Below, piece by piece: positions 16,192 through 28,231 of a DNA stretch of 64,000 bases. A program made the translations under genes and the position numbers. Every line of letters begins with the position of its first letter. The first letter of the stretch is position 1. The DNA comes from Oceanicola sp. Lineage in GTDB: Bacteria; Pseudomonadota; Alphaproteobacteria; Rhodobacterales; Rhodobacteraceae. The stretch lies in the NCBI GenBank assembly GCA_017792405.1, contig CP051231.1:4196795-4260794 (forward strand). The letters run 5' to 3'. Under the pieces are notes generated by a model. That model had not been told where the DNA came from. It did not search any database and worked only from the letters and a program-made list of their open reading frames with translations.

Positions 16192-16632
16192 ATGGCGAAC
16201 AATATCAAAGCAGCAGACTGGCGCGTTGCCGGCCTCGCCCAGATCGGCGGTGCAGCCGCGGTCGGCGGCGGCGTCTGGACCTTCGAGATGCGCAGCGCAA
16301 CGGCCAACCATCGCGGCACCTATACTTTCACCGGCTACGGCCTCGGGGTGGGCGGCTCGCTCGGCGGCGCGTCCATGCCCGATTTCAGCACCGGCGGCCT
16401 CAGCTACACCGACCTTGAGTGCGAACGCGCCTTCAGCGCCGATGACCTGCACGGCAGCGCCGGGCGGCTGACCACGGCAGGCGCCGGGCTCTCTGTCGGC
16501 TACGGCGTGACCATCATCACCGCCTTCAACTGGGGCGGCTACATGTTCTCCAGCCAGGAGTGCTTCGGCGGCACCATCGGCGTGGGGGCTTCGGCCATCA
16601 CCACCGCAGGCATGTGGCACCGGATCGGCTAG
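16192..16632 (+). CDS. Uncharacterised glycine-rich protein
   Basis: 146 residues from the ATG at 16192, preceded by GGGAGAT at good spacing; an in-frame start at 16087 lacks support. Sequence: MANNIKAADWRVAGLAQIGG, then YTFTGYGLGVGGSLGGAS, and a long Gly/Ala/Thr-rich run of short strands with two cysteines. There is no Sec signal peptide. The alternating small and aromatic residues suggest a beta-rich or self-assembling protein. I do not recognise the family. It stands alone between yggT and recQ. Confidence 0.7.
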   Translation: MANNIKAADWRVAGLAQIGGAAAVGGGVWTFEMRSATANHRGTYTFTGYGLGVGGSLGGASMPDFSTGGLSYTDLECERAFSADDLHGSAGRLTTAGAGLSVGYGVTIITAFNWGGYMFSSQECFGGTIGVGASAITTAGMWHRIG

Positions 16633-16706
16633 CGCCGGGTTCCGGTTGCGGCGCCTTCGGCGCGGGGGGTAGGTAGGGGCAACTTCCCCTCACCCGGCCC
16701 CCGCCC

Positions 16707-18767
16707 ATGACCGCCCAAACCGCGCCTTCCGAACTTCTTCACTCCGTCTTCGGCTTCCCCGAGTTTCGCCCGGGGCAGGAAGAGATCGTCACTTCGGTGC
16801 TGTCCGGCGAGCCGACCCTCGCCATCATGCCCACCGGCGGCGGCAAGTCGCTCTGTTACCAACTCCCCGCGCTCTGCCGCGAGGGGGCCACCCTCGTGAT
16901 CTCCCCCCTCATCGCCCTTATGCGCGATCAGGTCGCCGCCCTGCGCGGCCTCGGGGTGGAGGCGGGCGCGCTCTGCTCGGCCAACACCGAGGAAGAGACC
17001 GATGCCGTCTTCCGCGCCATCGACGAGGGGGCGCTGAAAATCCTCTACATGGCCCCCGAGCGCCTGCGCTCCTCCGGCACCGAACGTCTGCTGCGCCGTG
17101 CGGGCGTGCAGCTCATCGCCGTGGACGAGGCCCATTGCGTCAGCCAATGGGGTCATGACTTCCGCCCCGATTACCTCGAGATCGGCCCGCTCTGCGCCCG
17201 CATGGGCGTGCCGCTCGCCGCCTTCACCGCGACGGCGGATGCCGAAACGCAGGAAGAGATCGTCACCCGCCTCTTCGGCGGCACCCCACCCCGCGCCTTC
17301 CTCCGCGGTTTCGACCGGCCCAACATCCGCCTCGCCTTCGAGGCCAAGGACAAACCCCGCAATCAGATGCTTGCCTTCGCCGCCGCCCGGCGCGGGCAGG
17401 CCGGGATCATCTATTGCGGCACCCGGGCGCGGACCGAGAGCATCGCCGCCGCCCTCACCGCCGAAGGTCACGCCGCCGTGGCCTACCACGCGGGCATGGA
17501 GGCCGAGCCGCGCCGCGAGGTCGAGCGCCGGTTCCAGGCCGAGGACGGGCTAATCGTCGTGGCGACCGTGGCCTTCGGGATGGGCGTGGACAAGCCCGAT
17601 ATCCGCTGGGTGCTGCACGCCGACCTGCCCAAATCCATCGAAAGCTACTACCAGGAGATCGGTCGCGCCGGCCGCGATGGCCTGCCCGCCGACACGCTCA
17701 CCCTCTACGGCCCCGATGACATCCGCCTGCGCCGTTCGCAGGTCGACGAGTCGCTCGCCCCGCCCGAGCGCCGCGTGGCCGACCACGGCCGCCTCAACGC
17801 CCTGCTCGGTCTGGCCGAGGCACAGGGTTGCCGCCGCAAGCTGCTGCTGGGCTACTTCGGCGAGGAGAGCGACGATTGCGGCAACTGCGACCTCTGCGAA
17901 AAGCCCCCCGAGGTCTTCGACGGCACCGAGGCGGTGCGCATGGCGCTCTCCGCCGCGCTGCGCACCGGCGAGTGGTTTGGCGCGGGCCACCTGACCGATA
18001 TCCTGCTCGGCATCGAAACCGACAAGGTCCGCCAGCGCGGTCATACCGATCTGCCCACCTTCGGTGTCGGCACCAAGCACAGCCGCAAGGTCTGGCAAGC
18101 GGTGTTCCGGCAGATGATGGGGCTCGATCTCATGCGCCCCGACCCCGAGCGCCACGGTGCCCTGCGCATGACCGAGGCCGCCCGCCCGATCCTACGCGGC
18201 GAGGCCAGCATCACCCTGCGCCGCGATTCCATCGCCAAGGCCGATACCGCCCGCCGCCCGGCGGTGAAGATGCTGGTGAGCGAAGAAGACGCCCCGCTGC
18301 TCTCGGCCCTCAAGGCCAAGCGCCGCGCCTTGGCCGAGGCGCAGCGCGTCCCGGCCTACGTGGTCTTCCCCGACCGCACGCTGATCGAGATGGTCGAGCA
18401 GAGGCCCGAAACGCTGGACCAGATGGCGCAGGTCAGCGGCGTCGGCGCCAAGAAGCTGGAGCGCTACGGCGCCGAGTTTCTCGCCGTTCTGACCGGCCAG
18501 ACCACGCCCGAGATGCACCCGGCCCGGCGCGAGATGGCCGCGCGAGGGAAGGGCGAAGCCTTCGACCGGTTGCAGGAGGCTGTGCAACAGCTCTACCGAG
18601 GCGAGGACGGCACCGAGAAACCGCTCTCCTGCGACACCGCCCTGCTGCGCCGAATCGTCAAGGCCGCACCCGCCAACATCGACGCGCTGGGAAGGGTGCA
18701 GGGCATGAGCGAGCGCCACGTCGACCGCTTCGGCCCGGCTTTCCTTGCGGCACTGGCAAGCGAGTAG
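16707..18767 (+). CDS. recQ: ATP-dependent DNA helicase RecQ
   Basis: 686 residues. Motif I is MPTGGGKSLCYQLPAL (Lys47) and motif II is DEAH (residues 140-143) followed by CVSQWGHDFRPDY. Motif VI is seen in QEIGRAGRDGLPADT. The RQC zinc cysteines appear in GCRRKLLLGYFGEE and CGNCDLC, followed by the winged helix. An HRDC domain lies near RVPAYVVFPDRTLIEM, and a second HRDC-like segment lies at the very C-terminus. RecQ unwinds DNA 3' to 5' in recombination and replication-fork repair. The start is 74 bp from the previous gene. Confidence 0.97.
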   Translation: MTAQTAPSELLHSVFGFPEFRPGQEEIVTSVLSGEPTLAIMPTGGGKSLCYQLPALCREGATLVISPLIALMRDQVAALRGLGVEAGALCSANTEEETDAVFRAIDEGALKILYMAPERLRSSGTERLLRRAGVQLIAVDEAHCVSQWGHDFRPDYLEIGPLCARMGVPLAAFTATADAETQEEIVTRLFGGTPPRAFLRGFDRPNIRLAFEAKDKPRNQMLAFAAARRGQAGIIYCGTRARTESIAAALTAEGHAAVAYHAGMEAEPRREVERRFQAEDGLIVVATVAFGMGVDKPDIRWVLHADLPKSIESYYQEIGRAGRDGLPADTLTLYGPDDIRLRRSQVDESLAPPERRVADHGRLNALLGLAEAQGCRRKLLLGYFGEESDDCGNCDLCEKPPEVFDGTEAVRMALSAALRTGEWFGAGHLTDILLGIETDKVRQRGHTDLPTFGVGTKHSRKVWQAVFRQMMGLDLMRPDPERHGALRMTEAARPILRGEASITLRRDSIAKADTARRPAVKMLVSEEDAPLLSALKAKRRALAEAQRVPAYVVFPDRTLIEMVEQRPETLDQMAQVSGVGAKKLERYGAEFLAVLTGQTTPEMHPARREMAARGKGEAFDRLQEAVQQLYRGEDGTEKPLSCDTALLRRIVKAAPANIDALGRVQGMSERHVDRFGPAFLAALASE

Positions 18768-18782
18768 CGGCCGCTCGTCAAC

Positions 18783-18815
18783 CGCCCCGGCGGTTTCCTC
18801 GCATCCGCCGGGGCG
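18783..18815 (+). terminator. GC-rich 11-bp hairpin after recQ
   Basis: CGCCCCGGCGG (18783-18793) pairs perfectly with CCGCCGGGGCG (18805-18815) across an 11-nt loop, 16 bp after the recQ stop. There is no downstream T-tract, so it may be a weak or Rho-assisted terminator, or a 3' stabilising stem. Confidence 0.5.
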
Positions 18816-18888
18816 CGGCGAAGACGCCTCGAAGCGCGGATCAGCCTCCCCGGTTCACCTCGCCCGCGACACCCGCTAAAAGCTCCTC

Positions 18889-19665
18889 ATGCTCATCGTG
18901 ATCTCCCCCGCCAAGCGGCTCGACTGGCAGCCGCGCGACCTTGCCCAAACAGCCCCGGCCTTCCCCGAAGACGCCGCCAAATTGGCCCGCGCCGGTGCCA
19001 AGCTCTCGCGGCCCGCGTTGCAGAAGCTGATGGGCATCTCGCCCGATCTGGCCAAGCTCAATCAGGACCGGTTCCGCGCCTTCTCGCCCGAGCCGGAGGC
19101 CGAGGTGACCCGCCCCGCCGCCTTCGCCTTTGCGGGCGACACCTACACCGGCCTCGAGGCCGCCTCGCTCGACCCCGAAGAGCTCGACTGGGCACAGGAT
19201 CACCTCCGCATTTTGTCCGGCCTTTACGGTTTGCTCCGCCCCCGCGACGCGATCCAGCCTTACCGGCTCGAGATGGGTTCGCGGCTGAAGGTCGGCCGCA
19301 ACCCGAGCCTCTATGCCCATTGGGGTGATCGTCTGGCCAAGGCGCTCACCGCGCAGGCCGAGGCGCTGGGCACCGACACGCTCGTCAACTGCGCCAGCCA
19401 GGAGTATTTCGGCGCGGTCGATCCCAAGGCGCTGGGCGGGCTGACGGTCACCACCCCGCGCTTTCTTGAAGAAAAGCCAGGCGGCCCGAAGCAGGTGAGC
19501 TTCTTCGCCAAACAGGCGCGCGGCGCGATGGCGCGGTTCATCATCCAGAACCGCCTGCAATCCGCCACCGCGCTGGAAGGTTTCGACACCGGCGGCTATC
19601 GCTTCCGCCCCGATCTCTCCGAACCCGGCGCGCCCACCTTCTCGCGGCCAGACACCACGGCCTGA
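18889..19665 (+). CDS. yaaA: Peroxide stress protein YaaA (DUF328 family)
   Basis: 258 residues, typical length. The N-terminus MLIVISPAKRLDW and the internal LSGLYGLLRPRDAIQPYRLEMG followed by LVNCASQEYF are the family hallmarks. A C-terminal KQARGAMARFIIQNR segment is also conserved. YaaA limits free iron and DNA damage during hydrogen peroxide stress; it is a DNA-binding cytoplasmic protein with an unusual fold. It lies next to recQ, consistent with a DNA-protection neighbourhood. No strong ribosome site is visible before the ATG. Confidence 0.93.
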   Translation: MLIVISPAKRLDWQPRDLAQTAPAFPEDAAKLARAGAKLSRPALQKLMGISPDLAKLNQDRFRAFSPEPEAEVTRPAAFAFAGDTYTGLEAASLDPEELDWAQDHLRILSGLYGLLRPRDAIQPYRLEMGSRLKVGRNPSLYAHWGDRLAKALTAQAEALGTDTLVNCASQEYFGAVDPKALGGLTVTTPRFLEEKPGGPKQVSFFAKQARGAMARFIIQNRLQSATALEGFDTGGYRFRPDLSEPGAPTFSRPDTTA

Positions 19666-19677
19666 GCCGCACAGGCC

Positions 19678-21993
<2,316 letters not shown>

Positions 21994-22190
21994 ATCTCGG
22001 CTCCCCATCGCTCGGGGCACGCGGGAATCATGGTTAAGGCGCCCTCGGCACCGGTTTTGCCTGCTTTCGGTTTAAACCGTCTTAACGTGAATTGAGCGTT
22101 CACAACTCCTCCGCGCCACTGGACTCGCGTCGCAGCGCCATGCCACCATCGCCGCGGATTCAACGCATTTCAGATCCGAGGTCATTACCC

Positions 22191-25100
22191 ATGCGCCGCC
22201 TCCTCGCGCCCCTTCTCTGCCTGCTGCTTCTTGCCGTCACCGGCCTGCCAGTCACCGCCCAGCAGGGGCCCGGCGCGCCTGCGCCGATCCCCGAGCGGCG
22301 GCTGATCCCCGAGAAGGACACCGACTTTTACGGTGCCGACCTGCGCGCGCTTTTCGATACCTCCTACGATGCCTGCCGCACTGCCTGCCTTGCCGATACC
22401 GCCTGCGGGGCCTTCACGTTCAACGCACGTTCCAACGCCTGCTTCCCCAAGCGCGGGGTCGAGCGGCGCGAGCCCTATGAGGGGGCGCAATCCGCCACCG
22501 TCGTCTCCGAAGCCCCGGATCGCATCGCGCTCGCGCGCAGCCGCGCCGCCGAGCTGGCCTTCCTGCGCCCGGGTGACCTTTCCTCCGCCCGCGACTTCGC
22601 CGAGGGCATGGCAAGCCTCCACTCCCCCGCCGGGTGGACACTGGATCGCCTGCAATCCGGCGCGCTCGAAGCCTTCCGCAATGGCAATGCCCGCGAAGCG
22701 ATGATCTGGATGGGCCCCGCCGTTGTTCTGGCCGACCGCGACGATCAGTGGATCGACTATGCCCGTTACGCGCTGGACGCGACGGGTGAGAACAGCTCCC
22801 AGAAGCGCCAGTATGACCGCCGCGCGCTGATGGGCGCGATCAATGGCTACCTGCGGGCCGACACGCCCTCCGAGCAGTCCTCCGCCCTCAAGGTGATGGC
22901 CTCCGCGCTGGAGCGAGCAGGCCGCGGGCGCGACATGATCCCCGCCCTCCGCCTCGCCCAGGCCACCCTGCCCGAGCCGGGCACACAGGCCGCACTGGAT
23001 GATGCGCTGGGCAAATACGGCTTCCGTGTCACCGACGATCAGGTGGACCCGAACCCCGTTGTGCCCCGCATCTGCGCCACCTTCTCCGAACGGCTGGCCG
23101 AGAGCGGCACCGATTATGCGCCCTACGTGTCCTTGCCCGGCACCTCCTTCACCGCCGAGGCCTCTGGCAACCAGCTCTGCATCGAGGGTCTGGTGCATGG
23201 CGAGCGCTACCGCGTTGTGCTCCGCGCTGGCCTGCCCTCTGCCACCGGCGAGAAGATGGCCAAGGATGTCGAGCTTTCCTTCTACGTCCGCGACCGTGCC
23301 GCACAGGTCCGCTTTCCGGGCCGCGCCTACGTGCTGCCCAAAACCACCGATGCGGCCATTCCGATCGTCACCGTCAACACCGAAGAGGTCGACCTCACCC
23401 TGCACCGCGTCTCCGACCGCAACCTCCTCCGGGTGATACAAGAGAGCTACTTCGGCCGCCCGCTCAATGAGTGGGAAGAAGACTACTTCGAAGGCGACAT
23501 CGCCGAGACCGTCTGGGAAGGTACCGGCCACATGGAGCGGCGCCTGAACGAAGATGTCACCACCCGCCTGCCCATGGCCGAGGCCATCGCCGATCTGCCC
23601 GCCGGGGTCTATGCCCTCAAGGCCGCGATCCGCGGCGCCGATCCCTATGAGAACCCAGCCGCCACACAGTGGTTCGTGATCTCCGACATCGGCCTCGCCT
23701 CCATGTCGGGCGCCGATGGGCTGCACGTCTTCACCCGTTCCCTCACCAATGCCGACCCGATTGAGGGGCTTTCCGTCACGCTGCTTTCGCGCTCCAACCG
23801 CGAACTGGGGCAGGCCACGACCGACGCGCAGGGCTACGCCAAGTTCGAGTCGGGGCTGACCCTCGGGCGCGGCGGCGCGGCCCCCGCGATGGTGCTGGTC
23901 AAGAACGGCGACGACGACATGGGCTTCCTGTCGCTCACCGATCCCTCCTTCGATCTCTCCGACCGAGGGGTGGAAGGCCGCGAGCCTGCTGGCGCGGTGG
24001 ATGCCTTCCTCACCACCGACCGTGGCGCCTACCGCGCGGGTGAAACCATCTATGCCACCGCTCTGGTGCGCGATGCCAAGGCCGAGGCCGTCCAAGGCCT
24101 GCCGCTCACCGCCATCCTGACCCGCCCTGACGGGGTGGAATACGCACGCCATTTCTCTGCCGAAGGCGTGGACGGCGGCCATGTGTTCTCCATGCCGGTG
24201 TCCGGCGTCGCCCCGCGCGGGGCCTGGTCGCTGGCCCTCCATGCCGACCCGAAGGCACCGCCCATCGCCACCAGGACCGTGCTGGTGGAAGATTTCCTGC
24301 CCGAGCGGATCGACTTTTCCATCGACGTGCCCACCAAGGGGCTGACCGAGGGCGAGGCGGTGGCCGGTGTCGAGGTGCGCTACCTCTTTGGCGCGCCCGG
24401 CGCGGGCCTTCCGGTCGAGGGCGAGCTGCGCATCTCCCCCCGCCGCCAGCTTGAGGGCTTTGCGGGCTACCACTTCGGCACCCACAACAGCGGCGCCCGC
24501 CCGCAAACCTCCTACCTCAACAGCACCACCACCGATGACGAGGGCATGGCCCAGCTCGCGCTCGACATGCCCGGCGAGATGGAGGCTTTCGACGGCCCCA
24601 TTGAGGCCCGTCTGACCGTGCGCGTGGCCGAAGGTTCCGGCCGCCCGGTGGAGCGCCGCGAGGCCGTGGTGACGGGGCCGGGCAAGCCGATGATCGGCAT
24701 CAAGCCCGCATTCGAAGGGGTCGTGCCCGAAGGCACCGAAGCCGCCTTCTCGGTGATCGCGGTAGATGCCGACCTTGCCCCCGCCGAAATGTCCGTGAAA
24801 TGGACGCTGAACCGCGTCACCCGCCGCTACCAGTGGTACTCGGAATATGGCGCGTGGAACTGGGAGCCGATCACCCGCCGCGAGCGCATTGCCACCGGCG
24901 AGGGTCGTCTGGGCGAGACGCCCCTGCAAGTCGCTGGCCTCGTCGAATGGGGCAACTACGAGCTGGTCGTCGAGCGGGTCGACGGTGCCTTCACCGCCGC
25001 CTCCTACGAGTTTTACGCCGGCTGGTATGCCCCGGCGGATGTCTCCTCCACGCCCGACACGCTCGACGTGTCGCTCGATGCCGAAAGCTACAAGCCGGGG

Positions 25101-27656
25101 GATACCGCCACCCTCCGGATCGTCCCGCGCTACTCCGGCAAGGCACTGGTGACGGTCGTCTCCAACCGCCTGATCGACATGAAAACCGTCGATGTCGAAG
25201 CCGAGACCGATACGCTGGTGCAACTCCCCGTTACCGACGACTGGGGCGCAGGTGCCTACGTGAGCGCCACCGTGATCCGCCCGATGGACGTGTCAGAAAA
25301 GCGCGGCCCCGCCCGTGCGCTGGGCCTCAGCCACGCTTCCGTCGATCCCGGCGTGCACCAACTCGCGGCAGTGATCGAAGCCCCCGCCGAGATCCGCCCC
25401 CGCGGCCCGCTCGACGTGGCGGTGAAGGTCGATGGGGTGCAGCCCGGCGAAACCGCCCATGTCACCATCGCCGCTGTTGACCAAGGCATCCTCAACCTCA
25501 CCGGCTTCACCCCGCCGGACCCCTCCGGCCACTACTTCGGCCAGCGGCGGCTCGGCATGGGGATGCGCGACATATACGGCCGCCTGATCGACGGGATGAA
25601 TGGCGCGATGGGCGAAATCCGCTCGGGCGGTGACGCGAACGCAGGCAACAACATGCAATCGCCCCCGCCAACCGAAGAGCTGGTCGCCTATTTCTCCGGC
25701 CCGCTGGAAGTGGGCGCCGATGGCTACGCCCGCACCTCCTTCGACATGCCCTCCTTCAATGGCTCGGTGAAGGTCATGGCCGTGGCATGGTCCAAGACCG
25801 GTGTGGGCGAGGCCTCCGCCGATGTGCTGGTGCGAGATCCCATCGTGCTGCAAGCATCGCTGCCCCGCTTCATGGCGCCGGGTGACGAGGGCCGCCTGCT
25901 GCTGGAAATCACCCATGCCTCCGGCGAAACAGGCCAGATCGGCCTTGCCGTCACCGGCACCGGCGTGACCCTGCCCACCGGCGCAGCCTCCACGATGGAC
26001 CTCGCCGAGGGCCAGACCATCCGCCTGCCGCTCACTGTCGTGGCGGGCGATCCGGGGCTGGCGCAGATCAACGTCGCCCTCACCACGCCTTCCGGCGAGG
26101 TGCTCGACAAGCCGCTCAACCTGCCGATCCAGCTCAACGACCCGGAGGTCTCCCGCACCTCCCGCTTCGAGCTGGCCTCCGGGCAGAGCTTCAGCTTCAC
26201 CCGCGATGTCTTCACCGGCCTGCAACCGGGAACCGGCAAGGCCACGCTGGCCCTCGGCCCACTCGGCCGCTTCGATGTTCCGGGCCTTTTGGCCTCGCTC
26301 GACCGCTACCCCTACGGCTGCACCGAGCAAACCACCTCCCGCGCCATGCCGCTGCTCTACTTCGATGAGGTGAGCCGCGCGATGGGGCTGGAGGAGCGCG
26401 GCGATACCAGGCAGCGTGTCGAAAGCGCGATCACCCGCATCCTCGCCCGCCAGTCCGCTTCCGGCGGCTTCGGCCTCTGGTATGCGAACTCCGACCGTGA
26501 CTTCTGGCTCGACGCCTATGTGACCGACTTCCTCAGCCGGGCACGGGGCAAGGGCTACGAGGTGCCCGCCATCGCCTTCCGCAACGCGCTCGACAACCTG
26601 CGCAATCAGGTCAACTACCAGCCCGACTTCGACGAGGGCGGCGAGGCGATTGCCTATGCGCTGATGGTGCTGGCTCGCGAGGGCGCGGCCTCCATGGGCG
26701 ACCTGCGCTACTACGCCGATGTGAAGCCACAGGCCTTCACCACGCCCCTCGGGGCCGCCCAACTCGGCACCGCGCTGTCGCTCTACGGCGACCCGACCCG
26801 CGCCGATGCCATGTTCACTCGCGCGGCCGCCCAACTGGTGGCCCAGACCGGCAAAGAGCCCGGCACCGGCTGGCGTGACGACTACGGCACCGACCTGCGC
26901 GATGCCGCGGCAGTGCTGGCGCTTGCGGCAGAGGCCGGCAGCCAGGTGGTCAACCGCGAAGCCCTCTCTGTGCGGGTCACCGGCGAAACCGGCTACCGCT
27001 CCACCCAAGAGAAGGTCTGGACCCTGATGGCCGCCAAGGCCCTGATCGACGCCGCCCCCCGCAACGGCTTCACCCGCAACGGCCAGCCGGTCACCGGCCC
27101 TTTGGTCGAGGTTCTGGCCGATGAAACGGCGGCTCAGCCGGTCGAAATCCGCAATGACAGCGGCGCAACGACCACGCTGACGCTCACCACCTTCGGCGTG
27201 CCGTCAGAGCCCGAGCCCGCTGGCGGCAACGGCTATGCCATCGAGCGGCAGTATTACACCATGGAGGGCTTCGGGGTGGACCTCGGCGCCGTGCCTGCGG
27301 GCGAACGCATGCTGGTGGTGCTCACCGTCACGCCCTTCGGCAACCGCGAGGCCCGGCTGATGGTTGACGATGCCCTGCCTGCGGGCTTCGAGATCGACAA
27401 CCCCTCGCTGATCCGCTCCGGCGACATCCGCGAGCTGGACTGGCTCAAGACCACCTCCGCCGAGCACTCCGAATTCCGGCAGGAGCGGTTCCTCTCGGCA
27501 GTAAACTGGCGGTCCGACAAGCCCTTCCGGCTGGCCTACATCGTCCGCGCCATCTCGCCCGGCAGTTACCACCACCCGGCGGCCTCGGTGGAGGATATGT
27601 ATCGCCCCGCCTTCCGCGCCCGCACCGATGCAGGCCGCGTGAAGGTGGTGGAGTAG
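22191..27656 (+). CDS. Bacterial alpha-2-macroglobulin family protein with N-terminal PAN-like domain
   Basis: 1821 residues from the ATG at 22191 (GAGGT upstream). A signal peptide MRRLLAPLLCLLLLAVTGLP ends near AQQ. Residues about 40-100 form a Cys-rich PAN/apple-like domain. Macroglobulin domains follow, with the thioester motif GCTEQ (Cys1377-Gln1380) in a YPYGCTEQTTSR context and the terpenoid-cyclase-like thioester domain after it. A2M proteins trap proteases covalently in the periplasm. Unlike E. coli YfhM, no lipobox follows the signal peptide, so this form is probably soluble. It lies upstream of pbpC, the established partner gene, with a glycolipid-binding-like gene between. Confidence 0.95.
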   Translation: MRRLLAPLLCLLLLAVTGLPVTAQQGPGAPAPIPERRLIPEKDTDFYGADLRALFDTSYDACRTACLADTACGAFTFNARSNACFPKRGVERREPYEGAQSATVVSEAPDRIALARSRAAELAFLRPGDLSSARDFAEGMASLHSPAGWTLDRLQSGALEAFRNGNAREAMIWMGPAVVLADRDDQWIDYARYALDATGENSSQKRQYDRRALMGAINGYLRADTPSEQSSALKVMASALERAGRGRDMIPALRLAQATLPEPGTQAALDDALGKYGFRVTDDQVDPNPVVPRICATFSERLAESGTDYAPYVSLPGTSFTAEASGNQLCIEGLVHGERYRVVLRAGLPSATGEKMAKDVELSFYVRDRAAQVRFPGRAYVLPKTTDAAIPIVTVNTEEVDLTLHRVSDRNLLRVIQESYFGRPLNEWEEDYFEGDIAETVWEGTGHMERRLNEDVTTRLPMAEAIADLPAGVYALKAAIRGADPYENPAATQWFVISDIGLASMSGADGLHVFTRSLTNADPIEGLSVTLLSRSNRELGQATTDAQGYAKFESGLTLGRGGAAPAMVLVKNGDDDMGFLSLTDPSFDLSDRGVEGREPAGAVDAFLTTDRGAYRAGETIYATALVRDAKAEAVQGLPLTAILTRPDGVEYARHFSAEGVDGGHVFSMPVSGVAPRGAWSLALHADPKAPPIATRTVLVEDFLPERIDFSIDVPTKGLTEGEAVAGVEVRYLFGAPGAGLPVEGELRISPRRQLEGFAGYHFGTHNSGARPQTSYLNSTTTDDEGMAQLALDMPGEMEAFDGPIEARLTVRVAEGSGRPVERREAVVTGPGKPMIGIKPAFEGVVPEGTEAAFSVIAVDADLAPAEMSVKWTLNRVTRRYQWYSEYGAWNWEPITRRERIATGEGRLGETPLQVAGLVEWGNYELVVERVDGAFTAASYEFYAGWYAPADVSSTPDTLDVSLDAESYKPGDTATLRIVPRYSGKALVTVVSNRLIDMKTVDVEAETDTLVQLPVTDDWGAGAYVSATVIRPMDVSEKRGPARALGLSHASVDPGVHQLAAVIEAPAEIRPRGPLDVAVKVDGVQPGETAHVTIAAVDQGILNLTGFTPPDPSGHYFGQRRLGMGMRDIYGRLIDGMNGAMGEIRSGGDANAGNNMQSPPPTEELVAYFSGPLEVGADGYARTSFDMPSFNGSVKVMAVAWSKTGVGEASADVLVRDPIVLQASLPRFMAPGDEGRLLLEITHASGETGQIGLAVTGTGVTLPTGAASTMDLAEGQTIRLPLTVVAGDPGLAQINVALTTPSGEVLDKPLNLPIQLNDPEVSRTSRFELASGQSFSFTRDVFTGLQPGTGKATLALGPLGRFDVPGLLASLDRYPYGCTEQTTSRAMPLLYFDEVSRAMGLEERGDTRQRVESAITRILARQSASGGFGLWYANSDRDFWLDAYVTDFLSRARGKGYEVPAIAFRNALDNLRNQVNYQPDFDEGGEAIAYALMVLAREGAASMGDLRYYADVKPQAFTTPLGAAQLGTALSLYGDPTRADAMFTRAAAQLVAQTGKEPGTGWRDDYGTDLRDAAAVLALAAEAGSQVVNREALSVRVTGETGYRSTQEKVWTLMAAKALIDAAPRNGFTRNGQPVTGPLVEVLADETAAQPVEIRNDSGATTTLTLTTFGVPSEPEPAGGNGYAIERQYYTMEGFGVDLGAVPAGERMLVVLTVTPFGNREARLMVDDALPAGFEIDNPSLIRSGDIRELDWLKTTSAEHSEFRQERFLSAVNWRSDKPFRLAYIVRAISPGSYHHPAASVEDMYRPAFRARTDAGRVKVVE

Positions 27657-27670
27657 GGCCGGGGGAACGG

Positions 27671-28231
27671 GTGAAAAACGGCAAGCCCCACGCCACGGCC
27701 CGCTGGCGCCGGCTCGACCGGCCCGGCGAAGACACCTGCCGCCTCGTCGAGGAGCCCGGCGGTTGGATGCTCTGCGGCCACGCCCGCTACGACCACGGCG
27801 GCCAGCGCACCGCGCTGGATTACGTGGTGCGCTGCAATGCAGGTTGGGAGACGCAGTCGGCCGATGTGACCGGCCTCATGGGCGGGCAGGAGGTTGCTTG
27901 GCGGCTGCTGAAAGGCCCGACCGGCTGGTGCCTTGGCGATGGGCCAGGCCAGCTCGAAGATTGCGTCGATATCGACCTCGCCTTCACTCCCGCCACCAAT
28001 CTCCTGCCGCTCCGCAGGCTCGCCTTCGAAGGCACCGAAGAGGTGGCCGCCGCCTGGTTCCGCGAAGAGGAGAACGGCTCGCTCACCCGGCTCCCCCAGC
28101 GCTATACCCAAAAGGGCGCGGGCCGCTTCACCTATGCCTCCCCCGGTTTCGAGGCCGATCTTCAGGTGCATCCCACCGGCTTCGTCACCAGTTACCCCGG
28201 CCTCTGGGAGGGCACCGTCGATGTGGCGTGA
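27671..28231 (+). CDS. Putative glycolipid-binding family protein (DUF1089-like)
   Basis: 186 residues, starting GTG at 27671, 14 bp after the A2M stop. Its pattern (ARWRRLDRPGEDTCRLVEEP, a later YVVRCNAGWETQSADVTG, and DCVDIDLAFTPATNLLPLRR) fits the DUF1089 putative glycolipid-binding family. There is no signal peptide, so it would be cytoplasmic unless the leader is missed. Its stop lies 11 bp inside pbpC, so all three genes read as one operon. A lipid or precursor-linked role next to a wall synthase is plausible but unproven. Confidence 0.8.
   Translation: MKNGKPHATARWRRLDRPGEDTCRLVEEPGGWMLCGHARYDHGGQRTALDYVVRCNAGWETQSADVTGLMGGQEVAWRLLKGPTGWCLGDGPGQLEDCVDIDLAFTPATNLLPLRRLAFEGTEEVAAAWFREEENGSLTRLPQRYTQKGAGRFTYASPGFEADLQVHPTGFVTSYPGLWEGTVDVA

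Noticed and set aside
22071..22086. CtrA-like TTAA-N-TTAA near the alpha-2-macroglobulin promoter
   Set aside because: The spacing is six, not the seven of the CtrA consensus.
22185..25223. Long open frame antisense to the alpha-2-macroglobulin gene
   Set aside because: It is a codon-bias shadow in GC-rich DNA; its composition (His/Gly/Arg-rich) is not protein-like and the sense gene is certain.
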